NCBI RefSeq assembly: GCF_002356355.1
Contig: NZ_AP018052.1
Location: forward strand, 2,964,501 to 3,028,500
DNA: 64,000 nt
Direction: 5' to 3'
Source of the DNA: Thiohalobacter thiocyanaticus
GTDB taxonomy: Bacteria > Pseudomonadota > Gammaproteobacteria > Thiohalobacterales > Thiohalobacteraceae
Under the pieces are notes generated by a model that saw only the letters and a program-made list of their open reading frames with translations, was not told the DNA's origin and did not search any database. The position numbers were made by a program, and so were the translations under genes. Numbering within the stretch: the stretch's first letter is position 1; each line of letters starts with the position of its first letter. Positions 38,341 through 48,399 of this stretch are shown piece after piece.

Positions 38341-39123
38341 ATGAACGACGATCAACTCCTGCGCTACAGCCGCCAGATCATGCTGCCCGACTTCGGTGTC
38401 GAGGCGCAGCAGCGGCTGAATGACGCACATGTGCTGATTATCGGCGCCGGCGGACTGGGCTCCCCGGCCGCCCTGTACCTGGCCGCGGCCGGCGTGGGCC
38501 GACTCACCATCGCCGATCCGGACCGGGTCGATGTAAGCAACCTGCAGCGCCAGATCCTGCACGGCCAGCGCGACCTGGACCGGCCCAAGGTGGATTCGGC
38601 CCGTGAGCGACTGGCGGACATCAACCCGGACACCCGGGTCGTTCCCATCGCTGAACGGCTGGAAGACGCCGCCCTGCAGGCGGCGGTCGCCGCGGCCGAC
38701 CTGGTGGTCGATGCCAGCGACAACTTCGCCACCCGCTTCGCCGTGAATGCCGCCTGCTGGCAGGCCGGACGAGCACTGGTCTCGGGCGCGGCCATCCGCT
38801 ACGAGGGTCAGCTGAGCGTGTTCCGGGGCGATCTCGCCGCCGGACCCTGCTATCAGTGTCTGTACCGCGACGGCACGGAGGCCGAACAGACCTGCGCCGA
38901 AAACGGCATCCTGGCGCCGATCGTCGGCATCATCGGCAGCCTGCAGGCGCTGGAGGCGATCAAGGTGCTGACCGGGCTCGGCGAGCCCCTGGACGGCCGC
39001 CTGCTGATCCTCGATGGCCGCAGTCTGGAACTGCGCACCCTGAAACTGCATCCGGACCCGGACTGCCCGGTGTGCAGCGGGACCCGCGTGCAGACACCCG
39101 CCCACCCGGCCGGCACCGGCTGA
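38341..39123 (+). CDS. moeB: MoeB/ThiF/HesA-family adenylyltransferase
   Basis: A 260-residue E1-like enzyme that adenylates the C-terminal glycine of a ubiquitin-like sulfur carrier. The nucleotide-binding GAGGLGSP is at 35-42, the catalytic region is RLTIADPDRVDVSNLQRQ, and two CxxC pairs (C171/C174 and C243/C246) bind structural zinc. A candidate catalytic cysteine is C186 in EQTCAENG. It is most like MoeB. No sulfur-carrier gene (moaD or thiS) is adjacent, but a JAMM peptidase gene lies 2.2 kb away. It ends in a TGATG overlap with the next gene. Confidence 0.92.
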   Translation: MNDDQLLRYSRQIMLPDFGVEAQQRLNDAHVLIIGAGGLGSPAALYLAAAGVGRLTIADPDRVDVSNLQRQILHGQRDLDRPKVDSARERLADINPDTRVVPIAERLEDAALQAAVAAADLVVDASDNFATRFAVNAACWQAGRALVSGAAIRYEGQLSVFRGDLAAGPCYQCLYRDGTEAEQTCAENGILAPIVGIIGSLQALEAIKVLTGLGEPLDGRLLILDGRSLELRTLKLHPDPDCPVCSGTRVQTPAHPAGTG

Positions 39124-39599
39124 TGCGCCAACCCGCGACAGCCCGATTCGCCCGCCCGCTGGCGGCACTGTTTCTGCTGCTCGCCCTGAGCGGCTGCGGG
39201 GAAGCACCCTCGGATCCGGAAGCCGCCATCCGCGAACTGATCGCTGCCGCCGAGCAGGCCGCCCAGGACCGCGACCTGGACCTGTTCAGGGACCATATCG
39301 CCGCGGACTACAGCGACAGCCGCGGCAACGACCGCGCCGCGGTCCTCAACCGTCTGCGGCTGCTGTTTCTGCGCTACCGGCAACCGAAGCTGCTGACCCG
39401 CATCCGGGATATCCGCTTTCCCGCCCCCGACCGGGCCGAGGTCGCGTTGTGGCTGGGCACGGCCGACACCGGACGCCTGGCCTTCGACAGCCGGCGCCTC
39501 GAACTCAGTTTGCGACGCACCGGCGGCGACTGGCAGGTGCTGTATGCCCAATGGGAACGCGCCGCGCCTGGAGGCGAGTTGCTGGACTGGGATCAATGA
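39123..39599 (+). CDS. Small lipoprotein, possibly NTF2-like
   Basis: A 158-residue lipoprotein with a signal peptide (about 8-25) and lipobox LSGC. The mature part (about 30-150) begins with a helix (AAIRELIAAAEQAAQDRDLDLFRDHIA), then an alternating helix/sheet pattern ending in strands, consistent with an NTF2/SnoaL-like cone fold. No catalytic motif is recognised. Its ATG overlaps the moeB stop (TGATG) and its stop overlaps the next start (ATGA), so it is translationally coupled to both neighbours. Confidence 0.8.
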   Translation: MRQPATARFARPLAALFLLLALSGCGEAPSDPEAAIRELIAAAEQAAQDRDLDLFRDHIAADYSDSRGNDRAAVLNRLRLLFLRYRQPKLLTRIRDIRFPAPDRAEVALWLGTADTGRLAFDSRRLELSLRRTGGDWQVLYAQWERAAPGGELLDWDQ

Positions 39600-40219
39600 A
39601 GGCCGTGCGGTTCCTGCCCGGCCCCACCGGCTGGCTGTGGCTGGCAATCTATGTCGGGGTGCTGGTGTGGTCAGGCATCGAACCCTACGACCGCCTGACC
39701 TGGTGGATGGAGGTACTGCCGGCCATGCTCGGCCTGGCGGTGCTGATCGCCACCCGCAGGCATTTCCCGCTCACCCCGCTGGCCTACGGCCTGATCCTGC
39801 TGTTCGCCATCATCCTGATGGTGGGCGGGCACTACACCTATGCCCGGGTGCCGGTCTTCGATGTCATCGGCGACTGGTTCGGCTGGCCGCGCAACAACTT
39901 CGACAAGCTGGGGCATTTCCTGCAGGGCTTCGTCCCGGCCATGGTCGCCCGCGAGATCCTGCTGCGGTTCGAGGTCATCCGTGTGCGCGGCTGGCTCGCC
40001 CCCCTCATCCTGGCCATCTGCCTGGCCATCAGCGCCCTGTATGAACTGATCGAATGGTGGGCGGCCCTGGTCAACGAACAGGCCGCCGAATCCTTCCTCG
40101 GCACCCAGGGTTATGTGTGGGACACCCAGTCGGACATGGGCCTGGCGCTGCTCGGGGCGGCGGTGGCGCTGCTGACGCTGTCGCGGGTGCATGATCGGCA
40201 GTTGGCCGCCAGAGGGTAG
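39596..40219 (+). CDS. Inner-membrane protein, DUF2238 (YjdF) family
   Basis: A 207-residue membrane protein with about five to six hydrophobic segments (near 10-28, 35-50, 56-75, 105-130, 140-158, 180-198). The GHYTYARVPVFD and DKLGHFLQGF motifs, and the ELIEWWAA and GYVWDTQSDM segments, match the DUF2238/YjdF family, whose function is unknown. The conserved His and Asp residues in the membrane suggest metal or proton handling, but this is conjecture. It overlaps the lipoprotein gene by ATGA. Confidence 0.88.
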   Translation: MKAVRFLPGPTGWLWLAIYVGVLVWSGIEPYDRLTWWMEVLPAMLGLAVLIATRRHFPLTPLAYGLILLFAIILMVGGHYTYARVPVFDVIGDWFGWPRNNFDKLGHFLQGFVPAMVAREILLRFEVIRVRGWLAPLILAICLAISALYELIEWWAALVNEQAAESFLGTQGYVWDTQSDMGLALLGAAVALLTLSRVHDRQLAARG

Positions 40220-40298
40220 GATGGGTGGAGCGAAGCGCAACCCATCGGCATGTACATGAAGATGGGTTACGGCGCCAGGCGCCTTCACCCATCCTACC
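40216..40298. repeat. GGGTTACGC palindromic repeat pair
   Basis: The left unit GTAGGATGGGTGGAGCG to GCGCAACCCATCGG is followed by GATGGGTTACGGCGCC to GCCTTCACCCATCCTACC. The first bases overlap the 3' end of the DUF2238 gene. It separates that gene from the convergent HAD phosphatase gene. Confidence 0.85.
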
Positions 40299-40323
40299 CG
40301 GCTCCGCGTTCCCACCGCCCGAC

Positions 40324-41166
40324 TCAGCCCCCCAGCCACCCCCGCGTCTCGGGATGGAAATGCACCAGCCCCTCCAGCACCCCGGCGCTGTAGTTGCCGT
40401 TCATGCCCATGAAGTCGCCGGCGGCACAGTACAGGCCTGCGGCCTGGTTGCGCGCCCCGGCCTCGCGCAATGCCTGCTCACGCACGGCATCGGTGGCATT
40501 GGCCACCAGCACGCCGGGGATGTCGCTGGTCAGCACGTTCAGATCGTTGCCGCTGTCGCCGGCGAACACGGTGTGATGCCGGCCCAGGTCCAGTTCCCGC
40601 ATCAGAAAACGCACCGCCCCCAGCTTGGTGGCGCTGGCCGGCAGGATGTCCAGCAGGCCGGTGTTGCTGGTCTCGTCCACGCTCCACACGATCTCGAAAT
40701 CGATATGCAGCTCGCGCAGCCGCCGGCGCAGCTCCAGCAGCACCCCGCTGTCGACCAGGTCCGGCATGGCGTAGTAGCTGAGCTTGTAGTCGTGCTGGTT
40801 GGTCTCCTCCTGCAGCGCCAGTTCCTCGATGTCGTCCAGGCGCGGACGCAGATCGTGGTTGCGGTAATGCCGCCAGTCATGGCCGATCTTCTGCCGCCAA
40901 CTCTCCCACAGGCGCCAGTCGCCGCCCTGCCAGCGGTAGATGGAGGTGCCGACATCGGCCAGGGCATAGGCCGGGTGCGGCAGGTGATACTGTTCGATGG
41001 CCGCTTCGATCAGATCGATGTTACGGCCGGACACATAGGCCAGGATGAGCTCGGGGTGCTGCGCCAGTCGGCGCAGGCGCGGCCGCGCTTCGGGGGATTC
41101 GGGCTGATTGCCGTTGGGCAGGAGGGTGCGATCGAGATCGCTGCACAGCAGCAGGCGTTCGGACAT
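40324..41166 (-). CDS. HAD-IIB phosphatase, sucrose-phosphatase (S6PP) like
   Basis: A 280-residue cytosolic enzyme. HAD motif I is LCSDLDRTLL (about 7-16), motif II is YVSGRN, and motif IV is FAGDSGNDLNVL. The large C2B cap and KLSYY/LDILPASATKLGAVRFL segments resemble the S6PP group (sucrose-6-phosphate, mannosylfructose-phosphate and glucosylglycerate phosphatases). A role in compatible-solute synthesis is likely, but no sugar synthase gene is adjacent. It is convergent with the DUF2238 gene and separated from it by a repeat. Confidence 0.88.
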   Translation of the reverse strand: MSERLLLCSDLDRTLLPNGNQPESPEARPRLRRLAQHPELILAYVSGRNIDLIEAAIEQYHLPHPAYALADVGTSIYRWQGGDWRLWESWRQKIGHDWRHYRNHDLRPRLDDIEELALQEETNQHDYKLSYYAMPDLVDSGVLLELRRRLRELHIDFEIVWSVDETSNTGLLDILPASATKLGAVRFLMRELDLGRHHTVFAGDSGNDLNVLTSDIPGVLVANATDAVREQALREAGARNQAAGLYCAAGDFMGMNGNYSAGVLEGLVHFHPETRGWLGG

Positions 41167-41195
41167 CTTGGACTCCGTGGACTATCATGCGGCTT

Positions 41196-41281
41196 GTAGG
41201 TTGGGTTAGGCGCAACTGCGCCGTAACCCAACGAATCCGGACCCAATGTCGGGTTACGCCCTTCGGACTAACCCGACCTAC
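41196..41281. repeat. Palindromic repeat pair, divergent variant
   Basis: GTAGGTTGGGTTAGGCGCAA to GCCGTAACCCAACG, followed by GTCGGGTTACGCCCTTCGG to ACTAACCCGACCTACG. It has the same plan as the family at 40216 but different middles. It fills the gap between the divergent HAD and JAMM genes. Confidence 0.8.
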
Positions 41282-41316
41282 GATGCTCACAAAAAATATT
41301 CAGAGAACGGAACATC

Positions 41317-41730
41317 ATGCCTGCGCGCAGTATCACCCTGCCCTCTTCCCTGATCAAGCCGCTACTGGAGACAGCGCTGACCACGCCGGAAGTGGAGGTC
41401 TGCGGCCTGATCGGACACCGGCCGGAGGCCGGTTATGACATCTATCCGGTTGCCAATGTCGCGCAGCATCCGCAGTCGCGCTTCGAACTCGATCCGGCCG
41501 GTCAGATCGCCGCCATGCGCACCATGCGCGAGAAAGGCGAGACGCTGTTCGCCATCTACCATTCCCATCCGGACGCACCGGCGCGCCCCTCGACCACAGA
41601 CATCGAGCAGGCCGCCTACCCGGAGGCGCTGAATCTGATCATTTCACTGCAGGACCGGGATGCGCCCGAGGTCAGGGGCTGGTGGATTCGAGGCGGTGAT
41701 GCCAGAGAAGCGGTAATCGTTATTGCGTGA
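41317..41730 (+). CDS. JAMM/MPN metalloprotease (Mov34 family)
   Basis: A 137-residue zinc isopeptidase-like protein. The JAMM motif is complete: E25 or E27 in the PEVEVCGLIG segment, then H82-x-H84-x7-S92-x2-D95 in YHSHPDAPARPSTTD. Short prokaryotic members cleave a ubiquitin-like sulfur carrier from its adduct, as in CysO-cysteine peptidase. With moeB 2.2 kb upstream, both halves of such a cycle are near each other, but no carrier gene is visible. ATG 41317 is followed at once by the conserved strand. Confidence 0.9.
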   Translation: MPARSITLPSSLIKPLLETALTTPEVEVCGLIGHRPEAGYDIYPVANVAQHPQSRFELDPAGQIAAMRTMREKGETLFAIYHSHPDAPARPSTTDIEQAAYPEALNLIISLQDRDAPEVRGWWIRGGDAREAVIVIA

Positions 41731-42096
41731 GCCGCGAATGAACGCGAACAAACCTGGCGGATTCCCTGTCATTGCGAGCTGCGTCAGCGGCGTGGCAATC
41801 TCCTGCCGGTGACCACCGGAAGAGTTCGCCGGCCGGGATAAGCGCAACTTTCCCGGCAACGCGGATAATGCCGGAAACGGGCATCCAGCCCTTATTCCGG
41901 CCTACGGACTACCCAGGAATCCCGTCATCCCGGCGCATGCCGGGATCCATTGACCACCGCGGTTTCTGGATTCCGGCATGCGCCGGAATGACGGAACAGG
42001 AGAGTACACCGACGGGATACACCCAATACCGCTCCGCTTCACGAAGCTTTGCGTCTCTGCGTCTCCGCGTCCTGTGTGTTGCTGTCGCGCAGGCAA
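41731..42096. repeat. Gene-free gap made of mixed repeat elements
   Basis: This 366-base stretch has no credible gene. It contains GTCATTGCGAGCTGCG at 41769-41784, a GGCCGGGATAAGCGCAA element at about 41834-41862, a full inverted-repeat element with CCGTCATCCCGG and CCGGAATGACGG ends at about 41923-41995, and a GCTTTGCGTCTCTGCG fragment of the GCAGAGACGC family at about 42043-42073. All four families recur in the window. Confidence 0.8.
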
Positions 42097-43533
42097 CTAT
42101 TCATTCAACAGCTGCTTGAGCAGCTTGTTGACCTCACCCGGATTGGCCTTGCCCTTGGAGGCCTTCATCACCTGGCCAACGAAGAATCCGAACAGCTTGT
42201 CCTTGCCGGAGCGGTACTGCTCAGCCTGTTCCGGATTGGCGGCGATCACCTCGCGGATCATCTGCTCAATGGCGCCGGTATCGGTGATCTGCTTCAGGCC
42301 CTTGGCCTCGATGACCGCATCGGCATCGCCCTCGCCGGCCCACATGGCCTCGAACACCGTCTTGGCGATCTTGCCGGAGATAGTGTTGTCGTGGATGCGC
42401 GCGAGCAACCCGGCCAGGCCGCCGGCGTCGATGGGCGAATCCTCGATCTCGATGCCGTCCTTGTTCAGCGCGGCCGACAACTCGCCCATGACCCAGTTGG
42501 CGGCCAGCTTGCCGTCCACCTGCGCGGCGGCGACCACAGCCTCGTAATAGTCGGCCATCTCGCGGCTGGCGGTCAGCACGCCGGCGTCATAGGCGGACAG
42601 GCCGTACTGCTCCATGAACCGGCTCTTTTTCGCATCGGGCAGCTCCGGCAGGCTGTTGCGCACCGCCTCGATGAAGGCTTCATCGAGCTCCACCGGCAGC
42701 AGGTCCGGATCGGGGAAGTAACGGTAGTCGTTGGCCTCCTCCTTGGTACGCATGGAGCGGGTCTCGTCCTTGCTGGCATCGTACAGACGCGTTTCCTGCA
42801 CCACGGCGCCGCCGGATTCCAGCACCTCGATCTGGCGCTCGATCTCGAAGTTGATGGCGCGCTCGACGAAACGGAAGGAATTGATGTTCTTGATCTCGGC
42901 ACGGGTACCGAAGCGGTGCTCGCCCCGGCGCCGGATGGAGACGTTGGCGTCGCAACGGAAGGAACCCTCCTGCATGTTGCCGTCGCAGATCTCCAGGTAG
43001 CGCACCAGCGAGTGCAGCTTCTTCATGTAGGCGACCGCCTCCTTCGCCGAACGCAGGTCGGGCTCGGAGACGATCTCCAGCAGCGGGGTGCCGGCGCGGT
43101 TGAGGTCGATGCCGGTGACGCCATGGAAGCCCTCATGCAGCGACTTGCCTGCATCCTCCTCCAGGTGGGCGCGGGTGATGCCGATGCGCTTGGTCTCGCC
43201 GTCATCCAGCTCGATATCGAGATACCCCGTATGGACGATGGGCAGCTCGTACTGGCTGATCTGGTAGCCCTTGGGCAGGTCGGGGTAGAAGTAGTTCTTG
43301 CGCGCGAACACCGAGCGCGGGGCAACAGTGGAATGCGTGGCCAGGCCGAACTTGGCTGCCATGCGCACCACCTCCTCGTTCAGCACCGGCAGCACCCCGG
43401 GCAGGCCCAGGTCCACCGCGCAGGCCTGGCTGTTGGGCGCCGCGCCGTAGGCGGTGGAGGCGCCGGAGAAGATCTTGCTCTTCGTCGCCAGCTGGGCGTG
43501 GATCTCGAGCCCGATGACTGCTTCCCATTCCAT
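42097..43533 (-). CDS. gatB: Asp-tRNA(Asn)/Glu-tRNA(Gln) amidotransferase subunit B
   Basis: A 478-residue subunit that binds the misacylated tRNA and activates the amino acid for transamidation. It opens with the [15 protein letters not shown] family signature. It has [32 protein letters not shown] and the C-terminal YqeY-like tail domain (about 330-478). It is last in the gatC-gatA-gatB order, separated from gatA by a palindromic repeat. Confidence 0.98.
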   Translation of the reverse strand: MEWEAVIGLEIHAQLATKSKIFSGASTAYGAAPNSQACAVDLGLPGVLPVLNEEVVRMAAKFGLATHSTVAPRSVFARKNYFYPDLPKGYQISQYELPIVHTGYLDIELDDGETKRIGITRAHLEEDAGKSLHEGFHGVTGIDLNRAGTPLLEIVSEPDLRSAKEAVAYMKKLHSLVRYLEICDGNMQEGSFRCDANVSIRRRGEHRFGTRAEIKNINSFRFVERAINFEIERQIEVLESGGAVVQETRLYDASKDETRSMRTKEEANDYRYFPDPDLLPVELDEAFIEAVRNSLPELPDAKKSRFMEQYGLSAYDAGVLTASREMADYYEAVVAAAQVDGKLAANWVMGELSAALNKDGIEIEDSPIDAGGLAGLLARIHDNTISGKIAKTVFEAMWAGEGDADAVIEAKGLKQITDTGAIEQMIREVIAANPEQAEQYRSGKDKLFGFFVGQVMKASKGKANPGEVNKLLKQLLNE

Positions 43534-43548
43534 AACTCAAATCCTCAA

Positions 43549-43628
43549 TTCAACGCAGAGGCGCAGAGACGCAGAGGACGCAAAGAATACTTGTATAAGA
43601 CTTTGCGCCTCTGCGTCTCTGCGTTGAA
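43549..43628. repeat. Long imperfect inverted repeat, GCAGAGACGC family
   Basis: The left arm 43549-43585 (TTCAACGCAGAGGCGCAGAG and on to GACGCAAAG) pairs with the right arm 43601-43628 (CTTTGCGCCTCTGCGTC to GCGTTGAA) around a 15-base loop. The left arm has about nine extra bases from a micro-duplication of GCAGAG. It lies between gatA and gatB. Fragments of the family occur at about 42043-42073 and 50290-50360. Confidence 0.88.
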
Positions 43629-43644
43629 ATCCGAATTCCGCAAA

Positions 43645-45099
<1,455 letters not shown>

Positions 45100-45136
45100 G
45101 GGGTATCCGTTGCTGATCGCTGAAATTCGAACCGTC

Positions 45137-45424
45137 TTACTCGATGACGCGCGGCACCAGGTACAGGCCGGCCTCGACGGCCGGGGCGCTGGCCTGGAAG
45201 TGCGTGCGCTGATCAGTCTCGGTGACGGCGTCCGGGCGCAGGCGCTGGGTCGCCTCCAGGGGATGCGCCATCGGGGTCACATCGCCGGTATCCACCGCTT
45301 CAAGCTGCTCGACGAAGGCCAGGATATCGGACAGGTTGCGGGCATAGCCCTCGACATCGGCCGGATCGATGGCCAGCCGGGCCAGATGCGCGATCTTTTC
45401 CACTTCCGCTGGCTTCAGGGCCAT
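45137..45424 (-). CDS. gatC: Asp-tRNA(Asn)/Glu-tRNA(Gln) amidotransferase subunit C
   Basis: A 95-residue subunit that winds around GatA and holds the complex together. The start [19 protein letters not shown] and the central [35 protein letters not shown] are typical. GGAG lies eight bases before ATG 45424. It is the first gene of gatCAB and is divergent from mreB. Confidence 0.96.
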   Translation of the reverse strand: MALKPAEVEKIAHLARLAIDPADVEGYARNLSDILAFVEQLEAVDTGDVTPMAHPLEATQRLRPDAVTETDQRTHFQASAPAVEAGLYLVPRVIE

Positions 45425-46801
<1,377 letters not shown>

Positions 46802-46811
46802 CCTCTAACCT

Positions 46812-46894
46812 CCTCCCCCTTGATGGGGGAGGATTGAGGCGGGGGTGCGTTGATTGACATTCACCCCCTCCCGGCCTCCCCCATCAAGGGGGAG
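46812..46894. repeat. Twin hairpins between mreB and mreC
   Basis: CCTCCCCC-TTGAT-GGGGGAGG (46812-46832) and CCTCCCCC-ATCAA-GGGGGAG (46875-46894). The two hairpins are also reverse complements of each other, so the 83-base block can fold either as two small hairpins or as one long stem. It follows the mreB stop by 10 bases. Confidence 0.85.
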
Positions 46895-47001
46895 AAGTTC
46901 ACCGTCAAACACTGCTGAGTGCTCTACCCATATAGCCCATCCCGCCCCGGACAGGTACCATTACTGCTGGTCCAACACCCGGACACGCGGAGCACGGAAC
47001 C

Positions 47002-47889
47002 ATCAAACTCATCTTCACACAAGGCCCCTCCCTGACTGCCAGGCTGGTGGTCTTCGTCTTCGCCTCCATCCTCCTGATGACCCTCGATCAGCGCCAGCAG
47101 CATCTGGACAGCCTGCGTTCGGCCCTGTCGGTGGTGGTCTTCCCCATTCAATGGCTGGTCGATCTGCCGGCGGCCAGCCAGGACTGGTTTCAGGAGACCC
47201 TCTCCAGCCGCCGGACGCTGCAGGAGGAAAACGCCCGCCTGCGCACCGAGCAGCTCATTCTCAAGGCGGAACTGCAGAAACTGGAGGCGCTGGAGGCAGA
47301 AAATCTGCGCCTGCGTGAACTGCTGGACTCTTCCTTCAAGGTCCGTGAACGGGTCCTGATCGCCGAGATCATGGCCGTGGACCTGGACCCCTATCGCCAC
47401 CAGATTCTGCTCAACAAGGGGCGCTATGCCGATCTCTACACCGGCCAGCCACTGGTCGATGCCAATGGGGTGATGGGGCAGGTGATCCAGGCCGGGCCCT
47501 TTTCCGCCACCGCCATGCTCATCACCGATCCCGCCCACGCCGTACCGGTGCAGGTCAACCGCAACGGCCTGCGCAGCATCGCCCTGGGCACCGGCTCACT
47601 GACCAGCCTGTCCCTGCCCTATCTGCCCAACAACGCCGACATCGAATCCGGTGATCTGCTGATCACCTCGGGACTCGGCGGCCGCTTCCCCCCCGGCTAC
47701 CCGGTGGCGGAGGTACAGAGCGTGATCCGCGACCCGGGCGAGTCCTTTGCTCAGGTCTTCGCCCGGCCGCTGGCCGAACTCAATCGCAGCCGCGAGGTGC
47801 TGCTGGTCTGGTCCCAGGGCGAGGCCGGCATGGATCCGGCCGCAACGGAACCGGCCGCAGACGAACCTGCCGGGGAATCGACACCATGA
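47002..47889 (+). CDS. mreC: Rod shape-determining protein MreC, apparent non-canonical start
   Basis: About 295 residues: a short cytoplasmic part, one membrane helix (about 13-28), a coiled coil (about 55-95, LQEENARLRTEQLILKAEL) and two periplasmic beta domains with LINKGRYADLY-like (LLNKGRYADLYTG) sequence. The conserved family N-terminus (MKxIFxxGPSL) is encoded as IKLIFTQGPSLTARL from ATC 47002. No ATG, GTG or TTG exists in frame between the TAG at 46933 and GTG 47047. A GGAG lies about nine bases before the ATC. If GTG 47047 is used, the conserved segment is lost. It overlaps mreD by ATGA. Confidence 0.9.
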   Translation: MKLIFTQGPSLTARLVVFVFASILLMTLDQRQQHLDSLRSALSVVVFPIQWLVDLPAASQDWFQETLSSRRTLQEENARLRTEQLILKAELQKLEALEAENLRLRELLDSSFKVRERVLIAEIMAVDLDPYRHQILLNKGRYADLYTGQPLVDANGVMGQVIQAGPFSATAMLITDPAHAVPVQVNRNGLRSIALGTGSLTSLSLPYLPNNADIESGDLLITSGLGGRFPPGYPVAEVQSVIRDPGESFAQVFARPLAELNRSREVLLVWSQGEAGMDPAATEPAADEPAGESTP

Positions 47890-48377
47890 GCACACTGGTT
47901 CGACACCAGGGCGGCGGCGTGATCCTGCTCAGCCTGCTGATCGGCCTGGTCCTCGGCATCGTGCCGCTGCCGCGCGTGCTGGAACTCTACCGCCCGGACT
48001 GGGCATTGCTGATCCTGCTGTACTGGAGCCTGGCCCTGCCGCAGCGCATCGGTGTGGGCATCGCCTGGCTGACCGGGCTGTTCCAGGATGTGCTCACCGC
48101 CACCCTGCTGGGTCAGCATGCCCTGGCCTATGCCGTGGCCAGCTACCTCATCATCAACCTGCACCAGCGACTGCGTCTGCACCCCCTGTGGCAGCAGAGC
48201 CTGAGCATCCTGGTGCTGCTGATGCTGGCCCAGCTGATCATCTTCTGGATCAACGGCATCATCGGCCGGCCGATCCAGTCCTGGCTGTACTGGCTGCCCT
48301 CGGTGGTGGGCGCGGCCCTGTGGCCGGCCGTGTTCGTGCTGCTGCGGGGGCTGCGCCGCGCCTTCCACGTCAGCTGA
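47886..48377 (+). CDS. mreD: Rod shape-determining protein MreD
   Basis: A 163-residue inner-membrane protein with about five membrane helices. ELYRPDWALLILLYWSLALP and the GIAWLTGLFQDVLTATLLGQHALAYAV segment are the family signatures. It is part of the elongation machinery with MreB, MreC, PBP2 and RodA. Its ATG overlaps the mreC stop by four bases. Confidence 0.96.
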   Translation: MSTLVRHQGGGVILLSLLIGLVLGIVPLPRVLELYRPDWALLILLYWSLALPQRIGVGIAWLTGLFQDVLTATLLGQHALAYAVASYLIINLHQRLRLHPLWQQSLSILVLLMLAQLIIFWINGIIGRPIQSWLYWLPSVVGAALWPAVFVLLRGLRRAFHVS

Positions 48378-48399
48378 ACCGGCACCGGGACCAACATCC

